From Gnetum montanum (lineage: Eukaryota; Streptophyta; Gnetopsida; Gnetales; Gnetaceae), in assembly GCA_015680685.1 (NCBI GenBank), contig MNCI01023827.1:259808-323807 (forward strand): DNA of 64,000 bases, written 5' to 3'. Each line of letters starts with the position of its first letter. Positions within the stretch are counted from its first letter, which is position 1. A model generated the notes under the pieces. That model was not told the DNA's origin, ran no database searches, and saw nothing but the letters and a program-made list of their open reading frames with translations. Shown here one piece after another: positions 1-9,987 of the stretch. A program made the translations under genes and the position numbers.

Positions 1-800
1 TAATTTTTAGATGGAAAATGTAAGTATACTAGTGAGTTAATGTTAAGTTCATGATCATTGTCTTCCCACTTAGAGTTAGCGAGGAGCAAACTATATGATT
101 TAACTTTTAGTTAGGTACATGATGAGTTGATGTTGTTTGGCTTTAGGTAAGCTAAGTGTGAACATGATGAATGATTATGAATTGTAATTCTTAGTACAAT
201 GGAAATATAAATCTATTCTATCCTATGGAAATAAGTATCCATTCTTGGGTTTTTGTACATGACCTAGGCTAATGTAACTATTATTGGGATTACCAAGCAA
301 CTTTACTACTAAGCAAATCAAGCAAAGTCACTACTAGGTTACTGAAAAATTACACTTTACACTTAAAATAAATAAATAATTTGGCCTTACTAATAAACAT
401 TGGAATAGTAAATAATTTAAGGAATGTAAATGACTTAGTAAAAGTAAATATGATGGAAAGTAAATCTATGCCAAGGGATATGTTGCAATGATGAAGAAGA
501 ATCTTGATCTTTATTTCTGTTCATGAATTATGTCTAGGAACAATTCACTCGAATAAACATTCCATGCAATTGTAATTCACCACACTGTGGGCATTCACTC
601 TAATTCTAACATTACAAAAGAAACTATAAGAATTTCGCTAATTATTAGGAAAAGCTTGTCTTTTTGATGTGATGGTGGGTTGCTATTTATATGCATGATC
701 ATGGCTCACTATATCGTACCTAAGATGACGTATATAGAGCTACACTATTGTAACTATGATATTGTAGATATGATATCATTAGTATGCATGATACAGTGTT
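1..800 (-). repeat. Degraded LTR remnant, minus orientation, cut by window edge
   Basis: This stretch aligns by eye with the minus-strand LTRs of element B further right (26689-27525). Shared landmarks in the same order are the 'tcttcccac' segment near 60, 'gggattaccaagc' near 287, 'tcttgatctttatt' near 502, 'cactcgaataa' near 547, 'caccacactgtgggcattcac' spread over 577-597, a reversed TATA box near 683-692 and diverged GATATC motifs at 755-780. It is much more diverged than the LTRs of A-C, so it is older. No matching partner LTR is in the window. The ORF at 680-997 within and beyond it has no recognisable product. Confidence 0.6.
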
Positions 801-1214
801 TTATCAACATTTACCATGATGAGAAAGATCTTAGTGACATTATGAACATAATGGAACCATCACATTCAACCATGATAGTGCATTCATTGATGACTAGGAG
901 GTATCGTAGCCTCTCATCCACTTATTTGCTCTTATATAATAATTTGGTGTACACAAGCTCTCATTGCATGGATTCTAGCAAGCACTTACACACTTGAAGC
1001 CAAACCATGCTCTTTGCCTAAATAGTGCATCGCTAGGAGACAATCTTCATTAACATCCTAAATGATGCTGAAAACTATGCTGATGCTACTATTGGTAATG
1101 ATGGCACACAACATGCGATAGATGGGCAACACTCAACATAATGGAATTTCATCCATGTTATGCCAAATGAAAATGACTCGATGAAGAACACCCATCCTCA
1201 CTAACAACTTTTTG
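801..1214. other. Unassigned AT-rich sequence left of element A
   Basis: No recognisable coding sequence, RNA gene or repeat partner within the window. It is the left flank of the element A insertion; the matching right flank begins at 12757. It may be the internal part or U3 of the older LTR element to its left. Confidence 0.4.
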
Positions 1215-1219
1215 AAGGA
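1215..1219. repeat. Target site duplication AAGGA, left copy (element A)
   Basis: AAGGA lies directly before the first base of the left LTR (TGATGA) and is repeated exactly at 12752-12756 directly after the right LTR (TCATCA). A 5-bp duplication is the usual product of gypsy integrase. Confidence 0.92.
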
Positions 1220-2055
1220 TGATGAATCATGATATCGCGTACGTGATATCGCATCCACGATATCATGTCCGTGATATCAGATCAACCATGCAATATTAGA
1301 TACCCGATATTGCAGCTTGTCTCCTTATCTATAAATAAGAGGTGGCACCCTTGGTTTCCACAGTAAAGAATTAGTCCCTTAGCCAAACTCTTGTCATTTT
1401 CTCCCTCCAGAGTTAGAATTATTTTTGCATGCCCATAGTAGGAGTCATAGAGTGAATGGATCTTTATTTGAGCATTGTGTACCTGAGCACACTTTGTGTA
1501 TAGCAATAAAGATGAACTTTATGATAAACCTTGTAGCATATAGAATAGATTAATTAATGATAATTATTATTTAATGCTTTCATAGTTAATTAATGATTTC
1601 TCTTGCCCTACAACTCTCTTAGTCAAATACACTCAGTACGACTGCTTTGAGCATGCGTGTGGTACTTGGTAACCCAGTAACAATTAGCATTTGGTAATCC
1701 CAGCAGCGTTGCACTGGTTCAGGATGTGTACGACAAGTGGGAATGGATACTAGTGTTAGGAGTACTTAGAACTTAGTTAGTGAATAGTTAATTTAGATTA
1801 GTTACTTAGTTATCTCTCTCTTCCCTCCTTATTAACACAGGATATAAAACACATAAAAGCCATAAAAATCATATGCCTCGAGCTTACTTAACCATACAAC
1901 CGTGACATACAAGTAAGTTTGGGAAGACAACGATTAATCAACCTATTATTATTCCACATAGGCACATAGGCACTTAGTCCTTGGAATTCGACTGGATCGT
2001 GCATGAAATGCTCATATTCGTATGGTTGAGTGTGGGGGTACCTCGTCGCTCATCA
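1220..2055 (+). repeat. 5' LTR of element A
   Basis: 836 bp, beginning TGATGA and ending TCATCA, so the terminal inverted repeat is 6 bp rather than the minimal TG/CA. It matches 11930-12751 almost throughout with scattered substitutions. The U3 has GATATC-type palindromes (1229-1313), followed by a TATA box (TATAAATA, 1330-1337) and a transcribed leader. Confidence 0.93.
1229..1337 (+). promoter_or_regulatory. LTR promoter: GATATC palindrome cluster plus TATA box
   Basis: Several GATATC or near-GATATC motifs, often inside longer CG-flanked palindromes such as gtgatatcgc, occur in about 85 bp, followed 17 bp later by TATAAATA at 1330-1337. The same arrangement recurs in the 3' LTR (11938-12033), in both LTRs of element B and, more weakly, in those of C and F. 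The TATA assignment is standard. A binding role for the GATATC cluster is inference, and no cognate factor is identified. Confidence 0.6.
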
Positions 2056-2056
2056 T

Positions 2057-2074
2057 TGGCGTCATTGCTGGGGA
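2057..2074 (+). promoter_or_regulatory. Primer binding site (tRNA-Asp type), element A
   Basis: TGGCGTCATTGCTGGGGA begins two bases after the LTR end, the expected place for a minus-strand primer site. It is a mutated version of the TGGCGC-start site seen most clearly in element B (34519-34536, minus strand), which I associate with plant tRNA-Asp. The tRNA assignment is from memory of the family. Confidence 0.75.
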
Positions 2075-2186
2075 CTTAGTTGTTTGTGCGCTACGTAGAA
2101 CTTAGGAAGTCATTCACATCATTGGAATGAACCCTTAGGGTTGGTTAAGAAAAGATAATTGTACTTTGCACAACGAACAAGACAAG

Positions 2187-4700
2187 ATGTCTTCTTCTTC
2201 ACACAAGAGCACTTCACCACCTAGGACTAATACAAGAAGCAATTGGTGGCAAAATACACATGACGTTGACCCGCCAGTTCCTCAATAGTTTCGTGTGGTA
2301 TATATTCATCCCAATGAATATGTACTTGACTTCACCTTTATTCTTCACCAAGATGAATAGCTGCATTGGCGTGACTAGGAAGGTAACATAGTGTTACCTC
2401 TTGACTGTTCAGTCCCAAGTATGCTTCTTCATGCTCTCACACGAATAGGCATGCAACACTTACACATAGAGTACATTGCGCAAGACTATGATTCAAGGGA
2501 CTATCATCCCACTGAAGCACAACATCAAAGGGACTTGCAACAAGAGAGACACCATAAGTCCTTAAAGGAAAAATGGTCTAAGGATGCCCCACACATTTTA
2601 AGTGAAATTGAGGATGATGAACCTACCTCAGGTAGTCATCCACATAACAATGTTCCTCCCCTTGACTTTGGCCAAGGGCTTGTGTATCAAAACCTTCATT
2701 CTACTATTTACAACCCATGTGTTGATACCAACAGACACAAAGAGTCCAAAAAAGGAACAAGGACACATGACAAAGGAGGGCATTCTAATTACAATTGTGA
2801 TCGAGGGAGAGACCACCGAAGAGAAGGTAGTAAACATCGTCATGATGGCGGTTCTCCTTCTTCTTCACCTCCATAATCTCCTTCATCCTCTCCTTCCATG
2901 TCTAGACATAGCCATTGAAATATAGATCATGAGGATAAGGGTAAACAAAGTGGAAGTCATAGACGAGACAACCAAGATGGAGGACGAGGGCACTTTAGGG
3001 AATCACGCCATAGAAGAAGGGAGAGTAGGGAACCGCGTAGACACCATAGACATTACGAATGAGATGATCATGATGAACCCCTACTCACCATGTGAAGCAT
3101 GCTAGATATAACTGAGGCTGTAAGAGTTCCAACAAGGCACCAAAAAGATAGTAGGATCAAGAGGCTAGACATGATCAACATCCCATGATTTGAAGTGGGA
3201 TATAACGTTGATCCTAAAAATCACTTACAAGAATTTCATGATGTGTGTGCCTTGCAAAACATAGAAAACGAGTGGCAAAAGCTTAAGTTGTTCCCATGAA
3301 CACTAATAAAAGAGGCTGAAAGTTGGTACTGGTCCTTAGAACTAGAATCCATTTGTAGGTGGAGTACGATGTTAGAATTGTTCAACTATAAGTACCAAAC
3401 GTACTCCTGGGTGTCTAACCTGTGAAAGCAAATCCAAAGATGGAAACAAGGAAGTCATGAACCCTTGGATGCTACCATGGGCTGCTATTATGTGCTCTTA
3501 CATTGTTGTCCTGGCCATGGTTATTCGCAACGGGATCAACTACGCCATCTCGTAGATGGGCTTAGGCATGAAACAAGAAGGACCCTTAGGACTTATACCC
3601 AAGGAAGGTTATTTGAGCTTAGGTCCCATCAAATTCATAGACTATTGGAGCAAGTAGCTAAAGAAGAAGGTGACCTATGAAAAAGAGAGAGTGTGGAAGA
3701 ATACAACTGAGATCCTTCCCTCCGAAAGAAGGGAGTAAGATTTTGTGAGGATGAGGAAGAGTCATCGCTCAAAGAGATGGTGAATAGAAAAACCTTGCCT
3801 ATTCAAAAGTTAGCATCAAAAGTATTGGCAAAGGTAGACCAAATGTGGGACTCCCTGGATAGTAGGTTTCAAACTGTGCTCAAAGTAGTAGAGGAGTCTA
3901 GGGAGCGAGGTAGTGACCATGAAAAAGGAAAAAGAGAGAAGCAAAAAATGCACATAACAAGGATAAGGGTAAAGTTGCTATTATTGAAGAGGTTGTGGAC
4001 TCAGATACAGACAATGATAGTGGATGTGAGATCTATCAATACAACCATCCTAAGGGATGTTGCCCTGTAATCTCGCATTTACAGGAGTCTGGGGTGTATG
4101 CACTTAATCCACGTTTAAAAAAACGGCAAACATCCTGATGGTTACCTTATCCCCAAGGTAATTCAAGGCAGTTCCACCAACCTTTAACGTATTATCCAAG
4201 TGGAACTCCACCACAACCAATCGAGCAACATCAATAGTGACAGCACCCAAAATCATGGGAAATGCCACCACCAAGGCAACAATATCCTTATTAGCAACCA
4301 GACCCATATGGATATTATGTGTAGCATCCAATCTCTCCACGTCACTCTGTTGGTCACGTTACTCTCCAACATCACTACCAAGCTTGTGAATACTATAGGA
4401 CTCTCTCTCCTAGGGGTGACATTCCATATGTATACCATCCTTCCAATCCGATCGCATCTCTCCCACCAATAGCTCCATTACCACCTACTCCAACAATGCA
4501 AGGTGAAATCCTTGCTTAGCCACAACAATGCAATGCCATAAGGGCTATTAACCCTCAACCTACTGTTGGTTCTAATAACCGTACAAAGAAAAGATCTTTC
4601 TTTAGAACCAATAGTCCAACCAAGCCTTTGCAACCCTAAGTGGCTAAGTCTTCGGACACCTCCGTATCAACTAAAGCTTCGAAGCCCCCTTAGAACTTAA
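2187..4700 (+). pseudogene. gag: gag of element A (capsid polyprotein), broken
   Basis: Encodes the structural polyprotein that would form virus-like particles in the cytoplasm. A start at 2187 (MSSSSHK) is supported by the same start in element F at 55479. Readable blocks are an acidic/His-rich N-terminal region (2391-2876), an Arg/Ser/His-rich stretch (about 2800-3060), a retrotransposon-gag capsid segment (about 3150-3680; 'NHLQEFHDVCALQNIE', then 'LDATMGCYYVLLHCCPGHG'), a charged segment (3777-4000), a Cys-containing piece (HPKGCCPV, about 4045-4068) and a Pro/Gln/Tyr-rich tail. Stops and frameshifts are frequent, including TAG at Gln or Trp positions in the N-terminal 60 codons. No canonical CCHC knuckle is visible. 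Confidence 0.8.
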
Positions 4701-4711
4701 CACCGCATTCA

Positions 4712-5240
4712 ATGCATATGATCATGTTAACACATGCTATTACTGATTGGATCAAAGCTAGCCACCTTCACAGGAAATTCTTTGATCCTGGGAGTCCCCT
4801 AATCTATCTACAAATCGTTGGGAATGAGCCGTGCAAAGCTCTTTTGGATTCAGGCTCTGGTGTCAACCTAATATCCCAAGAAATGTATAAGGCCTGGAAC
4901 CTACCCCCATTGAAAAAGAGCAATGTTTGCTTAGAGTTAGCCGACTAGTCCATCACTGTCCCCTTGGGATTAGTGGAGGATATTGTTACCATTGTTTGTG
5001 GGTGGTCGTACCTAGCTGACTTCCTGGTGATCCAAGTGAATAACAGCAAGGGGGACTTCCCAATCATAATGGAAAGGGCATGGCTAAGCACTATTGATGC
5101 ACACCTAGGAATTCATGATCTTTCCCTAGAAATATCTAAGGAAAGTACTTTTGGAAAGATTGAGAAGAAGAATGTTCCATGCATCGCATATAGTGACACA
5201 GGGTGCAATTGCGTGTAGAGATCATGGGTTGTGCAAAGTT
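4712..5240 (+). pseudogene. Retropepsin-type aspartic protease of element A
   Basis: Would cleave the Gag-Pol polyprotein. The reading begins at 4712 in the track and the active-site triad is intact as LLDSGSGVNLIS (about 4840-4875), followed by LVEDIVTIVCGW and PIIMERAWLS, a pattern common to plant gypsy proteases. A TAG at 4945-4947 interrupts the domain at 'LELAD-stop-SITVP', and another TAG (5216) follows GCNCV. Homology to elements D and F continues to about 5240, where the foreign insertion starts. Of the three protease copies in the window, only this one keeps DSG. Confidence 0.8.
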
Positions 5241-6830
5241 TAACATTGCCTACATGTAATCTGTACTGACCTAAATCGTCGGTGTAAGGTTGGAAGGGAA
5301 ACAAACACCGAGAGATCATTGGGCAGCCACAACTGACCCTGCCTTCGCCCGAGGGCAAGCTGGAAAAGTAAATGAAGGTAGAGTGCCTTCGATGGTTTGC
5401 ACGCAAATCAACCAAGGACTTCCCCGAGCGTAAGCTACGGCTAGCGCTGGGGTTATTGTAAATAGGATGTAAATGGAATGTAAACAATGATACGAAATGT
5501 AAATAAAGCGTACTGAATTATGAATAAAGCATAAACAAAGTTATATTTGTAAAGCATAAACAGAACTTAATACTGTAAATGGGAGGCAATAATGAAACTG
5601 TATTATTATTGTTTTAAAAAAAATGTGCACCGGTTTAAGCGTAGTTGCACAAGTGTGAATGGCAAGTCAAACGCCTAGCCCCGGAAAGATATGACACGAT
5701 GATGCGACGATGTAAGAAGAACTTGGAAGCCAAAAATCGGATATGCCGAGCGCCCAAGGATTGCAAGTTCTGTCCTCCTTTAGAATTTCCAATCTCTCCA
5801 ATCTTTGCCTCTTCCTCTCCCTTCTCTCTTGCTACTTTTGCTTTGCTTCTTTTTACCTCCCTCCAGTTTGTGTGAATTGATAGGGTATTTATAGGGTTGG
5901 GCTAGGGTTTGGCTAAGGTTTTCTTTGACCAAGTTCAATGTATTTTACAATTTGTGGGTCATTCAAGCCCATAAAAAAAATACAAATTAGAAATACAAGC
6001 CCTCAAGCCATAAAAATTTTTTTAAAAAAATTTAAAAAGATTAGCTCCAACTCTGGCCCGCTTGGAAAAATTATAATTTTTTTTTTTGCTGAATATTTGG
6101 CCTAATCTTGCATGGACTTTCATATCCCTTTGCCATTTTACAGATTTCTTGAAAAAGAAAATCAAGAAGGATTAACACCGCCTCGCTTGTCTAGCATCCA
6201 GCGTGACTTGTAGTGTGACCTCCAAAACTTGCAATTTTGAGCTGAAATCTGGAATTTTTGAAGGCTGGGACCCAGAGTTATCAATAGTGGACCTTGAGGA
6301 CGACTTACACCCTTAAAATCAAGTCATTTTGGCTCAGTTTTGGGGCTCTAAAAATTGGTGATGCTGATCCTTACGCTGTGCAACGTCTAAAAAAGTAACC
6401 CCAGCATCACCAAGCCAAAATGGCACATTTGAGGCCCTAATCTTGATTTTTTGGAGGTTGGGAGCTACTGGGGACCTTGGTGAAGGTCATGGGGGTGTCC
6501 TTGTGCTCAATTTCGGCCTATTTGAACTCAATTTCAGGGCTCCAAAAGTTGGTGACGTTGATCCTTACGTTGTGCAGCGTTTGAAAAAGTAACCAAAGTG
6601 TACTTAGCCAAAACCAAACATTTTGAACCTGAAACTTTTGATTCTGGATGCTGGAAGTTGGTGCATTCGCCTGTGGGCCTCGGGGGGACCTTGCTTGTTG
6701 AATCATGGGCCATCAGGGGCTATTTCAGAGGCCTCCAAGTTTGGTCATGCTGTACTCATGTTGGACAACAACATGACTTAGCTTGATTCTTGTCTGAAAG
6801 TGCTAGGCCAAAATTAGTGGTGTTTCACAA
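5241..6830 (-). mobile_element. 1.6-kb nested insertion, probably a solo LTR of another family
   Basis: Elements D and F run without a gap from the protease tail to the block 'KCLYVVATK', but in A these parts are separated by 1.6 kb of unrelated sequence. On the minus strand the insert has a TATA box (TATAAATA, + coordinates 5886-5893). Upstream of it (toward 6830) lie about three units of a roughly 190-bp direct repeat, and downstream an untranslated-looking leader. That is the layout of an LTR, U3 to U5, in minus orientation. I could not find a convincing target duplication, so the exact ends are approximate. Short ORFs inside it (5113-5487 minus, 5645-5875 plus, 6518-6786) look like chance. 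Confidence 0.6.
6150..6790. repeat. About 190-bp degenerate tandem repeat inside the nested insertion
   Basis: Near-equivalent segments start at about 6338 (ggggctctaaaaattggtga), 6531 (agggctccaaaagttggtga) and 6722 (aggcctccaagtttggtcat), spaced about 191-193 bp. An earlier partial unit is visible from about 6150 by the shared 'ggaccttg' portion. The units lie in what would be the U3 of a minus-strand LTR, where tandem repeats often carry enhancer activity. Confidence 0.65.
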
Positions 6831-7040
6831 TCAATGTGCACAAATGATCAATATACAAAGGTGCCTGTATGTAGTAGCCACATGACAAGAAGACACCCAG
6901 TGGCTGATAGTTGATCAAGAAAGTAGCTTGTTTATATGCATGGAACTGATTGAGGGTTTGACTTACATTTATATAGATAACATTGATGCATTAGAACAAG
7001 TCCACTTCCAACTTCCTAATCCTAACTTAGAAAACATCAA

Positions 7041-8150
7041 CTAGGGGAAGTTGGAAATTCCCAAGAAATTTAAACAAGAGCCCCTAGAGCTAAAGCCATT
7101 GCCCACCGATATGGAGTACACGTTCCTTAAGAATGAAAAATCAGTAATCATCAACACAAGACTTGCTCCACAACAAAAAGAAAGTCTGCTCAAGGTAATA
7201 AACAAGTGGTCAAAAGCCTTCACTTGTTCATATCCAGAATTAACTTGAATTGATCCTAGGATATGCTAGCTTAGGATTTACATTGACTCCTCCATGAAGT
7301 CTCGAAAATAACCATAGATGCGATTGAATCCAAATTTGAAGCAAGTAGTAAAAGAAGAAATTGAATAGCTTCTAAAGGTTGGGTTCATGTACCCCATTGC
7401 TGATACCGAAGGGGTTAGCCCCTTAGTAATCATGCCTAAAAAGGGAGGTAAATGGATCGTGTGTATAGATCTTAGGCTACTAAATATGGCAACATTTAAG
7501 GATCACTTCCCATTGCCATTTGTTAACCAAGTCTTGGACACAATCGTAGGGCATCACTATTATAGTTTTCTGGATGGCTATAGCGAATACAACCAAATAC
7601 AAATAGCCCCAGAAGACCAAGCCAAAACTACGTTCACCAGTCCTTGGGGAACGTTTGCATATAAAAAAATGCCGTTTGGCTTATGCAATGCCCCTGCCAC
7701 GTTGCAATGCTTAGTTCTAAGCATATTCCACTAGTAGATAGGGAACGGTGTGGAAGTATTTATAGATGACTTCTCCACTTATGGAGCAAGTTTTGATCAA
7801 GCCCTGGACTGGTTAGAGCAAGTGCTGAAAAGATGCGTAGAGACTAATCTAAGGCTCAACTGGTAGAAAAGCCATTTAATGGTCTAAGAAGGCGTAGCAC
7901 TTGGGCATAAAATTTCACATGCAGGGATAGAGGTAGACCTTGAGAAAATCAAGGTCATCCAAGGAATTACCCGTCAACTAGAAACTGTCAAAGACATTTG
8001 ATCATTCCTTGAACACATTGGCTACTATAGGAGATTCATAGAGAACTTTTCGAAGATTTCCAAATCATTGGTAGAGCTACCGAAAAAGGATGCACCCTTC
8101 GAGTGGACTAGGGAATGCGAACTCACCTTCCAAAATTTGAAACAAAAGCT
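7041..8150 (+). pseudogene. Reverse transcriptase domain of element A
   Basis: RNA-dependent DNA polymerase of the pol polyprotein. Visible motifs in order: a KFKQEPLELKPLP linker (from 7063), VIMPKKGGKWIVCIDLR (about 7420-7470), DHFPLPFVNQVLDT (about 7501-7542), FLDGYSEYNQ with the first catalytic Asp (about 7567), MPFGLCNAPAT (about 7670-7700) and FIDD (7759-7770), the metal-binding pair. Stops interrupt it at about 7246 (Thr-stop), several codons in 7255-7370, 7733-7738, 7864, 7888 and 8000. Most fit former CAA/CAG or CGA codons. The RT core motifs themselves are preserved. Confidence 0.88.
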
Positions 8151-8757
8151 GGTAGAAACACCTATTCTACAAGCTCCTAACTAATCCAAACCATTTCATG
8201 TCATGACTAATGCATCCAACTATGCCTTAGGAGCCATACTTACACAATTAGATGATCAAAAATATCCTTATTATATCCAATGTGCAAGTAGAAGTGTAGT
8301 TGGTGCACAACTTAACTACACTACTATGGAAAAAGAATTAGTGACTGTAGTGTTTGCACTAGAAAAATTTAGGCACTATGTATTGGGATACAAAGTATTC
8401 ATACACACATATCATAGTGTAATTCAATTCCTCATGAATAAGCCAATGGTAAGCCCTCATATTATATGATGGCTGGTAATCCTACAAGAGTTCAATCTAA
8501 TGATGATCGATCGTAAAGGCACCGAGAACGTAGTTGCCGATCATTTATCTTGGTTGTGCTGGGATAACAAAGAAGATGAGTATCCTATTTCCAATCACTT
8601 CCTTGATGAGTTCCTCTTTACTAGTGTAGTGAATAACCAATCACCCACAGAGACAAATTGGTACAGTAGCATTCTAACCTATCTCCTTACCCAACAAACA
8701 CCACAAGACTTGGACCTTAAGAAGGAATAACAGTTTCTTCACAGAGCCAAGTACTTT
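8151..8757 (+). pseudogene. RNase H domain and connection of element A
   Basis: Would degrade the RNA strand of RNA/DNA hybrids. The segment KPFHVMTNASNYALGAIL (8191-8240) is the start of the gypsy RNase H. Its usual first catalytic Asp (TDAS) is Asn here (TNAS), whereas element F has MIDAS at the same place. YTTMEKELVTVVFALEKFRHYVLG (about 8320-8390) and DRKGTENVVADHLSWL (about 8509-8556) follow. A TGA at 8467-8469 separates 'SPHII' from 'WLVILQEF' where Arg (CGA) is expected. Confidence 0.85.
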
Positions 8758-9987
8758 ATGGAAATTAATGGACAACTTTACAAAGTATGTTTTGATGGCT
8801 TGGTTCGATGGTGTGTTCTTGATAAAGATCAATTGAGAGTTCTCCAAGATGCTCACTATGCTAGGAGACGAACAACTATTAAGATCCTACTTGTAGGGTA
8901 TTATTGGCCTACTTTGTTCCGGGACACCCGTCACTTTGTCCAATCTTGTGAATGCTATCAACGTGATGGGGGAATGACTGCTAGAATGGAAGGTCTGCAA
9001 CAATGGATTCAACCATTAGAACCCTTCGACATTTGGGGAATCGATTTCATCGGGCCCATTACACCAATGTCCAATGGAAAAGCTTACATCGTAGTTGCCA
9101 TAGACTACTTAACAAAATGGGCTGAAGCAGCTAGTGTTAAAGATTGCACATCATCTACAACTGCCCAATTTGTTCAACAACAAGTCATCAACAGGTTAGG
9201 TGTGCCACGTGCACTTATCTTGGATAATGGTACACACTTTATAGGTGCAACTTTTTGAAAGCTAATGCAACACTTAGGGGTTGAACACAAGTTGACTACA
9301 CCATACCACCCCCAAACAAACAGTCAAGCCAAGGTCACTAACAGGGAGATTACTAAGATACTGATGAGAACTATTAGCAAATATAGGTGAGATTGGAGCA
9401 CTAAACTGAATGATGCTCTTTGGGCATACTGCTCCATGTGGAAACTCCCTATAGGCTACTCTCCCTACGAGTTAGTGTATGGAAAACTTCCAACGCTCCC
9501 TATCCAAACTAAGCTTTGTACACTAACCACGACATGTGACCTCAACATTGACCTTGATCTATGACAAAAACAAAGGTTAATGGCCCTTAACTTGCTAGAT
9601 GAGAACCGACTAGCTGCCCTGTCATCTAATGAGTTGCACAAGGCATTTAATAAACAACATCATGATCTAAAAATTAGGAGAGTTAAGTACCAACCAGGAG
9701 ATAAGGTTCTCTACTGGAACCCCACACATGTGTCACAACATACCAAATTTCAAACATTGTGGGAAAGACCTTACATTATGTATGCAACTTTTCCTTCAGG
9801 GGCCATGACCATATATAAACCTGAGAGCCTAGATAAGAGACTGTTAGTCAATGTGCAACAAACAAAACCTTTCCATGAGTTTAGGTTAGCCAGGACATAT
9901 GCTACCTCTATAAATGGGCAACCTTGCTCATTATTTCGAATCTCCTCCTTCCAACTCAGTCATGGGGAAGATGGCCACCTCAGCTAA
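8758..9987 (+). pseudogene. Integrase of element A
   Basis: Would insert the cDNA into the genome. The zinc-binding region is damaged: 'DAHYARRRTTIKIL' lacks about seven residues found in element F ('DAHEGPCGGHYVRR'), which removes one of the metal-ligand histidines. The core has GIDFIGPI (about 9040) and ILDNGTHF (about 9215-9240) with both Asp, then exactly 35 residues later a Lys (9331-9333) replaces the catalytic Glu. A TGA lies at 9256. The C-terminal part reads KYQPGDKVLYWNP and RPYIMYATFPSGAM (9690-9810) and ends near 9987 at QLSHGEDGHLS. No chromodomain follows. Confidence 0.87.

Noticed and set aside
680-997. 105-residue ORF on + strand
   Set aside because: Lies across a decayed LTR promoter region; composition is His/Met/Tyr-rich with no family signal.
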